A stretch of DNA of 64,000 bases, taken from NCBI RefSeq assembly GCF_900174585.1, contig NZ_FWPT01000008.1, positions 186,001-250,000 on the forward strand. The letters run 5' to 3'. Both the position numbers and the translations under genes were made by a program. The notes below the pieces were generated by a model that was given only the letters and a program-made list of their open reading frames with translations, was not told the origin of the DNA and did no database searches. The DNA is from Parendozoicomonas haliclonae (GTDB lineage Bacteria; Pseudomonadota; Gammaproteobacteria; Pseudomonadales; Endozoicomonadaceae). Positions 7,661 to 17,932 of this stretch are shown in pieces (within the stretch, counting starts at the first letter, position 1; the number at the start of each line of letters is the position of its first letter).

Positions 7661-9384
7661 CAGATATCCTCCAGCATATTGTGGTTATCAGCGCCCGGTG
7701 GCACCAGCGGCCAGACATTCTCTTCAGCATCAATGGCCACATGGAGCAGGTACGGACCGTCCGTGTTCAACATGGTTTGAATGGCATCATCGACTTCGTG
7801 GCGATGCAGTATGGTTTGCGCAGGAATACCAAAGGCCTGCGCCAGAGCGGGAAAGTCCGGGTTATCCGACAATACAGTTTCGCTGTGCCGCCCCTCAAAG
7901 AACAGAGACTGCCATTGACGCACCATGCCGAGTCGTTCGTTATCCAACAGCACAACCTTGACCGGCAGGTTGAGACGTCGGGCTGTGGACAGCTCCTGAA
8001 TATTCATCATGATCGAACCGTCGCCGCTTACACAGATAACCAGGTCATCTTGTCGAGGCTGCTTTTGTCTAGAGAGTGCTGCTCCGATTGCAGCCGGAAG
8101 ACCAAAGCCCATTGTGCCCAGCCCTCCACTGCTCAGATGATTCTCCGGGCGGGTAAAGCTCATGTGCTGGGCGACCCACATCTGGTGCTGCCCCACATCA
8201 CAGGTCACAACGGTTGAATCAGGAAGCTGTTGACTTAATGTGTTGAGAAGTGCCGGAGCATAAATAGTTTCACCCGGCGCATCGTAGCGCCAGCGGAACT
8301 CATAACGCATGGCCTCGCAGTTTTTCAGCCACTCTTCACAGGGCGCTTTGACGGCAAGGGCAGGCAATAAAATATTCAGATCACCGGACAAGGCAACATC
8401 AGGCTGTCGACGTTTACCAAACTCTGATGGGTCAATATCCAGATGAATCACCCTGGCATCGGGCGCAAAACCTTCCAGACGACCAGTGACTCGATCATCA
8501 AACCGGGCACCGACACACACCAGAAGATCACATTGCTGCACAGCCAGATTGGCGGCACGGGTTCCATGCATGCCCAACATGCCCAGATAACCGGTGGTAT
8601 CCGGTGCTATGGCCCCAAGGCCTTTAAGCGTGAGCACAGACGGCATACCGGTTTTCTGCTGAAAGAATCGCAGTGCCTCAACAGCATTGGCCATACCAAC
8701 GCCACCACCCGCATATAAAACAGGGCGGGATGCCTGGGAGATAAGCTCTCGCGCCTGTTCACAAAGATTCCATGGCAGTGCAACCGGCTGAGTGTCGGCC
8801 ACAGCATTTGATGATGGATCACTTGCACACGACGCAAGCAGTACATCCTTGGGAAGATCAACCAGAACCGGACCGGGGCGCCCGGAGTTGGCTAACTGAA
8901 AAGCCTGTTCAAGAATCTCGGGGAGTTCTTCTACGTTGCTCACCAGAAAGCTGTGTTTGGTCACGGAGAGACTCATACCCAGCATATCCACTTCCTGAAA
9001 CGCATCGGTTCCCAAAGCTGTGGTGGGCACCTGTCCGGTCAAGGCCACCAGCGGTACCGAGTCAAGCATGGCTTCAGCCAGAGCCGTGACCAGATTGGTT
9101 GCTCCCGGTCCGGAGGTAGCGATGCAGACACCGGTCTTGCCACTGGCACGGGCAAAGCCAATCGCCGCCATACCGGCACCCTGTTCATGTCGACACAGCA
9201 CATGCTCGACCGGACTGTTATAGAGCGCATCGTACAGCGGCATAATTGCACCACCTGGATAACCAAAGACCGTGTTAATCCCCCGGCTGGCCAGAACACG
9301 CACCACATAGTCAGCGCCCTTCAAACCGGGCTCGGCTGATAATGGGTTGTCGTCTAAGTTTTCCGCTGTACTACTGTTCTCCAT
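7660..9384 (-). CDS. ilvG: Acetolactate synthase isozyme II large subunit IlvG
   Basis: ThDP-dependent acetohydroxyacid synthase catalytic subunit: condenses pyruvate with pyruvate or 2-oxobutyrate, the first common step of valine and isoleucine synthesis. At about 574 aa it has an N-terminal ThDP-binding domain ([14 protein letters not shown]), a central domain, and a C-terminal ThDP domain with the [15 protein letters not shown] cofactor motif. The start at 9384 is preferred over 9417: GGGGAGAG lies seven bases upstream, while 9417 directly abuts the attenuator and has no ribosome site. The frame is intact, unlike E. coli K-12 ilvG. Confidence 0.9.
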   Translation of the reverse strand: MENSSTAENLDDNPLSAEPGLKGADYVVRVLASRGINTVFGYPGGAIMPLYDALYNSPVEHVLCRHEQGAGMAAIGFARASGKTGVCIATSGPGATNLVTALAEAMLDSVPLVALTGQVPTTALGTDAFQEVDMLGMSLSVTKHSFLVSNVEELPEILEQAFQLANSGRPGPVLVDLPKDVLLASCASDPSSNAVADTQPVALPWNLCEQARELISQASRPVLYAGGGVGMANAVEALRFFQQKTGMPSVLTLKGLGAIAPDTTGYLGMLGMHGTRAANLAVQQCDLLVCVGARFDDRVTGRLEGFAPDARVIHLDIDPSEFGKRRQPDVALSGDLNILLPALAVKAPCEEWLKNCEAMRYEFRWRYDAPGETIYAPALLNTLSQQLPDSTVVTCDVGQHQMWVAQHMSFTRPENHLSSGGLGTMGFGLPAAIGAALSRQKQPRQDDLVICVSGDGSIMMNIQELSTARRLNLPVKVVLLDNERLGMVRQWQSLFFEGRHSETVLSDNPDFPALAQAFGIPAQTILHRHEVDDAIQTMLNTDGPYLLHVAIDAEENVWPLVPPGADNHNMLEDI

Positions 9385-9422
9385 CACATCTCTCCCCAGA
9401 TGCCTGTTTGCGCCCATAAAAG

Positions 9423-9454
9423 AAAACCCCCGGTCCTTTCGGAGCGGGGGTTTT
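9423..9454 (-). terminator. ilv attenuator terminator
   Basis: On the minus strand AAAACCCCCGCTCC, loop, GGACCGGGGGTTTT: a strong GC stem with a T-tract between the leader peptide and ilvG. Position and the branched-chain-rich leader identify a classic transcription attenuator. Confidence 0.9.
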
Positions 9455-9478
9455 CATCAATCTGGCTTGTGTCTTTCG

Positions 9479-9559
9479 TTAGCCCATAGAAACGCCCCGC
9501 AGCGATCGAATAATCACCACGACGACTAGAATCAGGTTAATGGACGGGTTAAAAGACAT
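9479..9559 (-). CDS. ilvL: ilvGM operon leader peptide IlvL
   Basis: A 26-residue leader peptide whose middle is a run of the regulated amino acids (LILVVVVII at residues 9-17, with further Ile, Leu and Val around it). It starts MSFNPSIN and ends VSMG. Ribosome stalling at these codons when charged Ile, Leu or Val tRNA is scarce would prevent formation of the terminator at 9423-9454 and so switch on ilvGM. The arrangement is the same as the E. coli ilvL attenuator. Confidence 0.9.
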   Translation of the reverse strand: MSFNPSINLILVVVVIIRSLRGVSMG

Positions 9560-9613
9560 TGCTCTCACATCACTTGTACGTACATTTCGCTAAACAATGG
9601 CATAGATATATAG

Positions 9614-10912
9614 TTATCTCAAGGCGTAGCGGACTTTGAGCAGAAAAAATAACCATCCCGCAAGCAATACTGACAGCCCGGGCAGCATCCAGCCCAGACC
9701 ATTTTCAAACAACGGGATATATCGGACAAAGGTCCATGAATCAATCAGGCCGGTCGAGTACAAACCATCAACCGCGCTGAAGATCACCACTACCAGCAAT
9801 GAAGCGCGTACCACTTCCCGGTTAATCACAACCCAGGTTCGTATCAGCTCCACCGAGATAATCATGATCGCTACCGGATAGATGGTCAGCACCACCGGGA
9901 CCGAGAGTTTGAGCAGCGTATTCAAACCGGCATTGGCCACAATCATGGCGAGAAAAGAGATCTGTATCACCCAGAACCGGTAACTGATCTTAGGCCAGCG
10001 GCTGTGGAAATAATTACCGCAGGCGGTTGTTACCCCAACGGCAGTGGTTAAGCAGGCCAGCGTTATTACAACCGTCAAAGCAGCCTGCCCGGTATCCCCC
10101 AGAAGATACACCACCATGTAAGAAAGGATAATGCCGCCATTGGCTGCATCCGGTATCAGTTCACGGCTGATACCACCCAGATAGAACAGCCCGATATAAA
10201 CCACGGACAAGGCAATGCCGGCAATAATTGCAGCTTCGGAGGTGTAACGTACCAGCTCCCGACGACTCGTAACGCCATAGTTTTTTACTGCCGAAGTTAT
10301 CACCAGACCGAATGCCAGTGCGCCCAGAGTATCCATAGTTTGATAACCCTGCACGGCACCTTCCAGCATTGCGTGATTAGCCCAGGGACCAAGACCTGGA
10401 CCAAAGGTCACTGGTGGCTGCAGGAACATGGCGATATAAATCGCCAGCAAAACCAGCAACAGAACCGGGGTAAGGATGCGCCCAACCACTGTAATTAAGC
10501 GTCCCGGAAAAATACACAGCCAGGCAGATATGGCGAAAAAGACTATCGAGTAAAGGGCGAGGTAGCTTTGTTCGTCCCCCGGCAACCAGGGTCTGATGCC
10601 GACATCAAAGGCCACAACCGATGTTCTGGGCACAGCAAACGCCGGCCCGATAATTACGTAGGCAGCAATCCAGAACATCGGCGCAAGAAAGCCGGGAATA
10701 TCACGGGTTAAGGATTCGGGGGAACCGGCCAGAGCAATCGCCACAATACCAAGCATGGACAGGCCAACATCCGTCAGCAGAAAGCCGGTCAGGGACAGCC
10801 AGAGGTTTTCACCGGAAAGCTGTCCGGCCCAGGGAGGAAAGATCAGATTTCCGGCACCGAGAAAGAAGGCAAATACCATCAAACCGATACCTATTCGTTC
10901 TCCCCTCCCCAT
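9614..10912 (-). CDS. brnQ: Branched-chain amino acid transporter BrnQ
   Basis: Cation-coupled importer of leucine, isoleucine and valine (LIVCS family), inner membrane. At 432 aa it has about 12 TM helices. The family signature is clear: GLMVFAFFLGAGNLIFPPWA near the N-terminus, FAVPRTSVVAF in helix 3 and the TMDTLGALAFG segment. It sits just upstream of the ilv leader on the same strand, so uptake and synthesis of branched-chain amino acids are neighbours. Confidence 0.9.
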   Translation of the reverse strand: MGRGERIGIGLMVFAFFLGAGNLIFPPWAGQLSGENLWLSLTGFLLTDVGLSMLGIVAIALAGSPESLTRDIPGFLAPMFWIAAYVIIGPAFAVPRTSVVAFDVGIRPWLPGDEQSYLALYSIVFFAISAWLCIFPGRLITVVGRILTPVLLLVLLAIYIAMFLQPPVTFGPGLGPWANHAMLEGAVQGYQTMDTLGALAFGLVITSAVKNYGVTSRRELVRYTSEAAIIAGIALSVVYIGLFYLGGISRELIPDAANGGIILSYMVVYLLGDTGQAALTVVITLACLTTAVGVTTACGNYFHSRWPKISYRFWVIQISFLAMIVANAGLNTLLKLSVPVVLTIYPVAIMIISVELIRTWVVINREVVRASLLVVVIFSAVDGLYSTGLIDSWTFVRYIPLFENGLGWMLPGLSVLLAGWLFFLLKVRYALR

Positions 10913-10956
10913 ATACTCCCCCTACTGGTTCTTTCGTTCCGGTAACTATAGAAGAT

Positions 10957-11640
10957 CTAGGAGAGCTGCTTTCTCAGTAGAATCACATCAGCACCAACAA
11001 ACTCAACCTGGCAGTTATGTTGCTGAGCAAACCATTCAAAGGTTTCTTTGCTGAAGAAGGAAATATGGGTGCGATCACGAATATAGTGCCAGGTTTTAAA
11101 GGCTTCCTGATCCATCACCAGCTTGGTCATAATACCCAGCATCCCTCCGGGTGCCAGCAGTTTGAGCAAGCGTTCCAGAACCTGATTTGGCTCACTCAGG
11201 TGCTCAACGACTTCCGTGGTGGTAATAAAGTCATAACTTTCCCCGGTGATCTCCGGATCGATAACATCGGGGTTATTGGCGTAGTAAATATCAAAGACTT
11301 TCATGGTGAAGCCGGCCTCGGCAAACATCTCGGCCAGAACTGGCCCCGGGCCACAACCAAATTCGAGACCAATAGCCGGCGGCCTGACCAGAGCGGTTAT
11401 CGGATCAAACATCCGACTAAGGAAACGCCTATAGCCGCTATCATCACCACTGTTTTCGTGGAGGTCGTAACAGGCTTTCTCTTCCTCATTGGAGAGATGC
11501 CAGACCTTGGGCACAAACACCAGCTGACAGTTCTGGCAGCGCAGGTATTCGCGATATTTATCCTGCCACCAGGGCTTGATATGGCTTTCTCCGCACAGCG
11601 GACAGACAAGGTCATTCATAATCGTTTTACAGGACAGCAT
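10957..11640 (-). CDS. Class I SAM-dependent methyltransferase with N-terminal zinc ribbon
   Basis: At 227 aa, an N-terminal four-cysteine zinc ribbon (CPLCG, then CQNC; about residues 13-39) precedes a Rossmann methyltransferase domain with the SAM motif GLEFGCGPGP (about 92-101), an acidic post-strand motif and TTTEVVEHL. The family resembles Methyltransf_23 proteins. The substrate is unknown. The ATG at 11640 (GGGAG nine bases upstream) is used; 11619 is an alternative. Confidence 0.75.
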   Translation of the reverse strand: MLSCKTIMNDLVCPLCGESHIKPWWQDKYREYLRCQNCQLVFVPKVWHLSNEEEKACYDLHENSGDDSGYRRFLSRMFDPITALVRPPAIGLEFGCGPGPVLAEMFAEAGFTMKVFDIYYANNPDVIDPEITGESYDFITTTEVVEHLSEPNQVLERLLKLLAPGGMLGIMTKLVMDQEAFKTWHYIRDRTHISFFSKETFEWFAQQHNCQVEFVGADVILLRKQLS

Positions 11641-11747
11641 AAACAGGCGCTCCCGGTGCTAAGTCAGCAGGAGCGATGACACTAACTATTTTCACACATT
11701 CAGTGCATGACCAGAGAGTTAGTGATTGTTTTGTGAGGAGCAGAAAT

Positions 11748-11780
11748 GAAAAAGGGGCAAACGAGTGTCTGCCCCTTCGA
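11748..11780 (-). terminator. pckA terminator
   Basis: On the minus strand AAGGGGCA pairs with TGCCCCTT, followed by TTTTT. It lies 19-50 bp after the pckA stop. Confidence 0.75.
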
Positions 11781-11798
11781 TCTATTGCAGGTAACTGA

Positions 11799-13412
11799 TT
11801 AGAGCTGTGGACCAGCGGCAACCAGCGCCTTGCCGGCATCGTTGTCGGTGTACTGGTCAAAGTTGTTAATGAAACGCTGGGCCAGATCACAGGCACGGGT
11901 TTCCCACTCACCTTCCGATTCCCAGGTCTTGCGAGGGTCAAGAATGTCAGCATTCTCAACACCCGGTACAGCTACTGGTACTTCCAGATTGAAGTGTGGC
12001 AGCACCTGAACTTCTGCATCATCAATGGAATCATCCAGAATGGCATCGATAATGGCGCGGGTATCCTTGATGGAGATGCGCTTGCCGGTTCCGTTCCAGC
12101 CGGTGTTAACCAGATAAGCCTTGGCACCGGAATCCTGCATGCGCTTAACCAGAATCTCAGCGTACTTGGTTGGGTGCAGGCTCAGGAAAGCGGCACCAAA
12201 AGCGGCAGAGAAGGTTGGCGTTGGTTCAGTAATACCACGCTCGGTACCGGCCAGCTTGGAGGTGTAACCGGACAGGAAGTGGTACTGAGTCTGCTCAGGA
12301 GTCAGACGGGAAACCGGAGGCAGAACACCAAAGGCATCCGCAGCCAGGAAGATAACCTTGGTCGCATGGCCAGCCTTGGACACAGGCTTAACGATGTTAT
12401 CAATGTGATAGATCGGGTAAGAAACACGGGTATTTTCAGTGCGGGAGCCATCATCAAAGTCGATGGAGCCATCTTCACGAACAACCACGTTTTCCAGCAG
12501 GGCATCACGACGAATCGCGTTGTAGATATCCGGCTCGGCTTCTTTGCTCAGCTTGATGGTCTTGGCGTAGCAGCCACCTTCAAAGTTGAACACGCCATCA
12601 TCATCCCAGCCGTGCTCGTCATCACCAATCAGCTCACGCTTAGGATCGGTGGACAGAGTGGTTTTACCAGTGCCGGATAGGCCGAAGAAGATCGCCACAT
12701 CGCCTTCTTTACCGACGTTGGCAGAACAGTGCATGGAAGCAATGCCTTTCAGCGGCAGCAGGTAGTTCATAACAGAGAACAGACCTTTCTTCATCTCACC
12801 GCCGTACCAGGTGCCGCCGATCAGCTGCATTCTTTCGGTCAGATTAAAGGCGACAAAGTTCTCAGAGTTGAGGCCCATCTCTTCCCAGTTCTCGTTTACG
12901 CAACGAGCGCCGTTCATCACCACGAAGTCTGGCTCAAAGTCAGCCAGTTCCGCTTCGGAAGGACGGATAAACATGTTGGTCACAAAGTGCGCCTGCCAGG
13001 CCACTTCAGTGATAAAACGCACAGCCAGACGGGTATCCGGGTTAGCACCACAGAAAGCATCCACAACAAACAGACGCTTGCCGGACAGCTGATCCCCCAC
13101 CAGCGTCTTGAGGTGTTCCCAGTTTTCCTGAGACAGGGCCTTGTTGTCGTTTTTGCCCTGATCGGACCACCAGACGGTATCTCTGGTGGTGTCGTCACGA
13201 ACGATATATTTATCTTTTGGGGAGCGGCCGGTAAAGATACCGGTATTCACTGCAACAGCACCCAGATCGGTGACTGTGCCTTTCTCATACCCTTCCAGCT
13301 CTGGACGGGTTTCTTCCGCAAAGAGAGTCTCGTAACTTGGGTTCCTTAAGATTTCCGTGGCATTTGTAACACCATAGGATGACAAATCTGGGATGGCTTT
13401 GTGCGCACTCAC
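11799..13412 (-). CDS. pckA: Phosphoenolpyruvate carboxykinase (ATP)
   Basis: Gluconeogenic enzyme converting oxaloacetate and ATP to PEP, CO2 and ADP. At 537 aa the family length matches. Diagnostic motifs are the kinase P-loop [13 protein letters not shown] (about residues 247-259), the metal-binding stretch [20 protein letters not shown] just after it, and the PEPCK-specific [14 protein letters not shown] region. It is monocistronic with its own terminator. Confidence 0.95.
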   Translation of the reverse strand: MSAHKAIPDLSSYGVTNATEILRNPSYETLFAEETRPELEGYEKGTVTDLGAVAVNTGIFTGRSPKDKYIVRDDTTRDTVWWSDQGKNDNKALSQENWEHLKTLVGDQLSGKRLFVVDAFCGANPDTRLAVRFITEVAWQAHFVTNMFIRPSEAELADFEPDFVVMNGARCVNENWEEMGLNSENFVAFNLTERMQLIGGTWYGGEMKKGLFSVMNYLLPLKGIASMHCSANVGKEGDVAIFFGLSGTGKTTLSTDPKRELIGDDEHGWDDDGVFNFEGGCYAKTIKLSKEAEPDIYNAIRRDALLENVVVREDGSIDFDDGSRTENTRVSYPIYHIDNIVKPVSKAGHATKVIFLAADAFGVLPPVSRLTPEQTQYHFLSGYTSKLAGTERGITEPTPTFSAAFGAAFLSLHPTKYAEILVKRMQDSGAKAYLVNTGWNGTGKRISIKDTRAIIDAILDDSIDDAEVQVLPHFNLEVPVAVPGVENADILDPRKTWESEGEWETRACDLAQRFINNFDQYTDNDAGKALVAAGPQL

Positions 13413-13508
13413 TTGATCTTCCCCCGCCTGGGTTGCAAGAGTAAAAACAACCTGAAGGCGTTGTTTATGTAGATTATTATCTGGGGAGCGTTTGTACCTT
13501 ATACGACG

Positions 13509-13533
13509 TAAAAAAGCCAGATCACGCCGGCTG
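13509..13533 (-). terminator. Weak terminator overlapping the end of the CobE-like gene
   Basis: On the minus strand AGCC...GGCT with a following T-tract (TTTTTT). The stem is only about 4-6 bp and overlaps the stop codon at 13522. Confidence 0.4.
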
Positions 13534-13974
13534 TTTTATAGGTATATAGCGCAACACCTTACACACCGAAACGGTAATCCGGTGGTGATTATGACCAATA
13601 AAAAAGTAAAACGGTGGGTACATCAACTGTGAAGCACCACTGAAATAAAGTGCGGAGAGACGGCTGACTTCATCCTGAGTAAACCACGGTTGCCTTGCAC
13701 CACAACCGGCTTTTAGCCTGGCAGCTTTCATCTCCTGAGTGTTGCAGGTGATCAGTGGAACTTCGTGAATTCTGGCAAAGGCTTTGAAGGCAGGATCATG
13801 GGCTTTCATATGAACACTGGCAATGCAGGCCACATTTCCCATTTCGATATCATACTGATCAAGACACTGCATAATGCCCTGACCGACAACCTCCAGTGGT
13901 GTTCCCCGCTCACTTCCGATTCCAATCACATACTGCCCGGTTGTCGCTGTGCTTTCCAAACCTGCACTCCACAA
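13522..13974 (-). CDS. CobE/CbiG C-terminal-like protein
   Basis: A single-domain protein of about 150 aa resembling the C-terminal domain of CbiG (CobE), which acts in anaerobic/aerobic cobalamin ring synthesis. Visible family features are [15 protein letters not shown] at the N-terminus, the [13 protein letters not shown] segment (family: ASIEHKxxE) and [11 protein letters not shown]. No other cobalamin gene is nearby. The only in-frame start is TTG at 13974, with no ribosome site. The gene may therefore begin differently or be a remnant. Confidence 0.55.
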   Translation of the reverse strand: MWSAGLESTATTGQYVIGIGSERGTPLEVVGQGIMQCLDQYDIEMGNVACIASVHMKAHDPAFKAFARIHEVPLITCNTQEMKAARLKAGCGARQPWFTQDEVSRLSALYFSGASQLMYPPFYFFIGHNHHRITVSVCKVLRYIPIKQPA

Positions 13975-14012
13975 AAAGTCTGAGTCGCAGAATAGTTTAG
14001 GGGCTGTTGACT

Positions 14013-17000
14013 TTAATGGGGGGGAGGCGGAAATAAAAAACTCTTGTTCTGAGCCTTGATGGTACCACCTGGCAGCCAGAAGTTATTTGATGGATTCATT
14101 GTATGTTCACCCACCATACCGCCTGAAACCGTAAGAGAAGGAATAGACGTCACTGACGGTGTCTGGAAACTGCTCGCACTGGAGATAATCACTGGGGATG
14201 CGGGGAACTGTAAGCCGCCATCAATAGTGGAAGTGACATAAGTACGCGGCGAATAGAAACGACCGGTGCCATTACCCCAGCTTACCTCAGGCAATGTACT
14301 TTTAGCCGCGCGAGCTTCCTGCTTATAACTAGATCCTGTCATGGACCATTGCGCACGCAGGCCATCCTGTGGGTGTTGCCCTGCAGTCACAACCCGGGAC
14401 AGCTTGATCCAGTTCTTTTTATTAAACTGAGCGGCAGAGATACTCGCTTCTGAGCGCACAGAATCCACCTGATCATAAAGAGCAGCCCAAACTCCATCCG
14501 TCAGCTTGTAGGCTTCCAGCCAATAGATGGTTTTTGCCCCGGAGACATCTGTGTTCTCAATAACAATTTTTACATCCTGAGAAACAGCCAGCTTCTGCAG
14601 AAATTCAATCTCGCCCTGAGGGTCCTGCTGATCGATAAACTCATGGTTTCGGTATTTTTTTAAAGCCGCTTCAATCGTTTGTTCAAACTGTTTGCATACT
14701 GTCATCGGTACCAGGATGGTTTTAATGACGCTCTGATCCTGAGGCTGAATCAAGCTTTCACTGCCATCGTCACCGCTGGTCTGGCTGCCTCTTGGAAGGC
14801 CAGATAGCGCAGAAAGTATCGCCTGCCGCGTGTAGAAACCCTCATTCTTCCTCTCAATATCACTCATTACCGGACCCAGTACATCGAACACACTGTAACC
14901 ATATTCGGATACTACCCGACTGAACGTTTCCGTTTCCGGCCCAAGCTTGCGCACCATATAAGGCGCCGTGCTCACATGCTTCAACCCGCCGGTATCGTAA
15001 CGCCTCATACCCTGTGGAAAGGACGGTCTGGTAATGAAGTTATTAAATGGTCGTAAGCCATGGGTAATCAGCAACCCCAGACTCCCATCCGGAACATCCG
15101 GTGTGAGCTTTTTAACTGATGCAATCTGACTGGCCAGTGCTGTCAGTGCAACATTGTGGGTTTTCGATGTCGCACCGGATATCGCGATAACCGGGTTTTT
15201 GTCTACAACCTGAACGGTTACGGCTGGCTGGCTACGGGGTTTCTTGGTTGAAGGTGGCCCCAAAGGTGTACCGCTTTTTCGTCGGCTACCCGGAGCAGGT
15301 CGTTTGATACGAAATGACTGCTTTTGCTGTTCGGCCTGAAGCGCAAAAACCAGCTCCGGAGACAAATGTTGTTCCAGCAGCGATGGCGGTGCCAGCGGCT
15401 TTTGTTTTGCTCGCTCCAAAGCCTGTTGCTTCAGGTATTGTTTTTCTTGCCATTGCAGTTCGGATACACCGATGGGTCTCTGGTTTATTCTTCTTTCGGC
15501 CAATAATGGATAGAGCGTCTTAACAAAGGTCTGTTCATCATCTTCCGGCATGGGTGTGCTGTAACGCTCCACCAGCGCCTGAAAAAGTTTGATGGCAGGA
15601 TCAGGTTGTATCTCCCCCCGATGGGCAGCCTGCATAAAGGCTTTGAATTTTTCATCATCCTGATAAAGCCGTTTTGCCCATGCCAACAGAGCATCTTCAT
15701 CCGTTGAGCTGGACATTAACTGGGAGGCTTCTTTCAGCTCAAACCAGCTCATGATCTGAGCCTCTTCCAGAAAGTTAAGAGCCAGCCTGAGCAGCATATT
15801 GGTCTTAACCCGACGATCCCAGTAATCAACAATCTTCTCGAAGGTAATGCTGCTCTTTACGTCATATTTTTTGGCCGCTGAATTGATTCGCCCAACAATA
15901 TATTCCACCAGACTCATGCGATGACTCATTTCGGGAGACACAACCCGGTTAATCAGAACATCTCTGGCTTCTTTATAATCCACCCCATCAAAGATCAGCT
16001 CGACGCCACTGGCTCCAAGCTTCATCAACATCTTTTCAGGGTTGTTATAATCGACGTACTTCTTTTTATAAGCTCCCACCATGCCATTGCTGATCAAAGG
16101 CTGTTCGCCATCACCCCGCTGAAAATAGGTATCAAAAATCTCATACTGGGTATGACCGTTGCTATCCATCGGATGCCGTTCAAAAAGCCTGAGATGGGCC
16201 GGGAACAGGTCAAAATACTGGAGTTCTATTCTTCCTGTTTTCGAGTTACGCCGGACGGCATAGTTGGGGTACTTTGCATCAAGAAACCCCTCCATAACTT
16301 TGGTATCCGTCCTGCCTTCACGCCCCAGGGTGAAATCCGAGTTGATCTTGCTGAGCTTCTTGATACCAGAGACAATTTCGTTGGTCACAATGGTCAGGAA
16401 GTCCTCAATGGATAGATCAGCACCATTCACATTCACACGGGTGCGGGTGGCATCCTGACTGATTTCCTGAAAGTAATACTCAAGGCGCTCAGGTTCCTCC
16501 AGGTAGGGTTGAGCAATGAAAACAGAGACGGCGTCTTCTTCCGTCCATATTTTTACCGGCAAAATATCCACATCATGCTCATTCAGAAAGCTGATCTGGG
16601 CCAGCTGGTGAAACCAGAACACCTCTGATTTCATTTTGTTGGTAAAGGTGATCCGACGAAAAGCAAATTCAGGCAATAGCTTATTCAGGCTGTTTATTTC
16701 CTCATCACTGTCATCACCATCAAAGGTTTCAAACCGAAAAACCACGGTACTGGTGCCCACACCTACAATCTTCGCAGCAATATTCCGCCCCTTATAAACA
16801 AAGTGCATCAGATCGCCGACCTTCATCATTTTCCTTTCGTACTGCCTTTCAATTTCCGAAAAGAATTTGATGACTTTTTTGTTCTCTCTTTTCTCTGACT
16901 TACTGGTGCCTGCCTCCCGATTTTTTACCAGACTGACCAGATCAGGCGTTTTCTCCAACCCCTCAAAAGCACAGCAGAGATAATAGTAATAACCCGACGG

Positions 17001-17816
17001 GTCACCTGATCGCTCCATCACATTACAAATCATGCTCATTTCAGCTGCGCGCTTTTTGTCATACGCGCTTTTCAGCAGGGATTTGTTCTCCGCACTTTCG
17101 TGCTGCCCAAGACGCCTGATAAACAAAATCCCCTGTCTATCAACACCGGGGAGAACCTGCGGGCTCAAGCTATCCGAGCTGACCGAAGCCTGACTTTCAA
17201 AACTCACCATATCCGGGCTGTTATTTGGCGGTACGCTTTCTGGCCCGCCCACTTCTGCTCTATGCTGGGTGACAGAAAGTGGCGAAGCGATAAATGGAAA
17301 ATCCTCACGCTTGTCGGATAAGGGGGCAATTGGTGAGGGGTACATAACGTAAGCCGAGGATGAAACCGGCCTGGGCGTAGGTACAGGCGTATTCAGGGGC
17401 GTTGCTTTTGGTGTCGACGGGATCATAAAACCCCAGTTCACATCGATTACATAATCGAGACTCTTCTCCTGCATAGGATTCTTACAAGGAGATCCTGAGC
17501 ACATTTGCACTTCAGAGCGAAAGTCCATCTCAGGCTTCTCATAGGCCCGTACCGTCATCCACTCATCTTCGCCATCATCCGATTCGCCGCCCTGAGAACG
17601 CCGATCATCTTCAAACTGTTCCAGCAGACCAATAATTTTGTCTGAGTCATACCACATGCTGGTAACACAGCGCCGTAATCCCAGCTCACGGGCACTGGCA
17701 TTTAACACACTCATCAGAAGCAAGAAAAATAAGAAAGAACGCCCCCTTCGGCCGAGGGTTTGCAAACCCATCCAACCATCGCATTGTTTATTATTCAGGG
17801 AGCCTGAGCTGAACAT
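14013..17816 (-). CDS. Very large secreted protein of unknown function (1267 aa)
   Basis: No family is recognised. The N-terminus has a probable signal peptide (basic RRGR at 23-26, hydrophobic FLFFLLLMSVL, cleavage near NASA-REL at about 42). Residues 130-220 are Pro/Ser/Thr-rich. About 330-545 has a pattern faintly like a protein-kinase fold (KIVGVGTSTVVFRFE as a possible glycine-loop strand, KSEVFWFHQL as helix C, YFDLFPA in the position of DFG), but without a clear catalytic HRD motif. A Lys/Arg/Pro-rich stretch (about 840-900) precedes a C-terminal domain. GGGAGG lies about 14 bases before the ATG. It could be an exported host-interaction protein; this is inference only. Confidence 0.6.
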   Translation of the reverse strand: MFSSGSLNNKQCDGWMGLQTLGRRGRSFLFFLLLMSVLNASARELGLRRCVTSMWYDSDKIIGLLEQFEDDRRSQGGESDDGEDEWMTVRAYEKPEMDFRSEVQMCSGSPCKNPMQEKSLDYVIDVNWGFMIPSTPKATPLNTPVPTPRPVSSSAYVMYPSPIAPLSDKREDFPFIASPLSVTQHRAEVGGPESVPPNNSPDMVSFESQASVSSDSLSPQVLPGVDRQGILFIRRLGQHESAENKSLLKSAYDKKRAAEMSMICNVMERSGDPSGYYYYLCCAFEGLEKTPDLVSLVKNREAGTSKSEKRENKKVIKFFSEIERQYERKMMKVGDLMHFVYKGRNIAAKIVGVGTSTVVFRFETFDGDDSDEEINSLNKLLPEFAFRRITFTNKMKSEVFWFHQLAQISFLNEHDVDILPVKIWTEEDAVSVFIAQPYLEEPERLEYYFQEISQDATRTRVNVNGADLSIEDFLTIVTNEIVSGIKKLSKINSDFTLGREGRTDTKVMEGFLDAKYPNYAVRRNSKTGRIELQYFDLFPAHLRLFERHPMDSNGHTQYEIFDTYFQRGDGEQPLISNGMVGAYKKKYVDYNNPEKMLMKLGASGVELIFDGVDYKEARDVLINRVVSPEMSHRMSLVEYIVGRINSAAKKYDVKSSITFEKIVDYWDRRVKTNMLLRLALNFLEEAQIMSWFELKEASQLMSSSTDEDALLAWAKRLYQDDEKFKAFMQAAHRGEIQPDPAIKLFQALVERYSTPMPEDDEQTFVKTLYPLLAERRINQRPIGVSELQWQEKQYLKQQALERAKQKPLAPPSLLEQHLSPELVFALQAEQQKQSFRIKRPAPGSRRKSGTPLGPPSTKKPRSQPAVTVQVVDKNPVIAISGATSKTHNVALTALASQIASVKKLTPDVPDGSLGLLITHGLRPFNNFITRPSFPQGMRRYDTGGLKHVSTAPYMVRKLGPETETFSRVVSEYGYSVFDVLGPVMSDIERKNEGFYTRQAILSALSGLPRGSQTSGDDGSESLIQPQDQSVIKTILVPMTVCKQFEQTIEAALKKYRNHEFIDQQDPQGEIEFLQKLAVSQDVKIVIENTDVSGAKTIYWLEAYKLTDGVWAALYDQVDSVRSEASISAAQFNKKNWIKLSRVVTAGQHPQDGLRAQWSMTGSSYKQEARAAKSTLPEVSWGNGTGRFYSPRTYVTSTIDGGLQFPASPVIISSASSFQTPSVTSIPSLTVSGGMVGEHTMNPSNNFWLPGGTIKAQNKSFLFPPPPH

Positions 17817-17932
17817 TCGTTACAGCATTCCTCCCCTGTCAGGGGCTGTTTGCAGGCATCTGAGCCTAGGAGAGATCTTCTATTTGTACAGCAAGGGTCT
17901 ATATTCGTGACCCCGGATGACTGATCAGGGCC

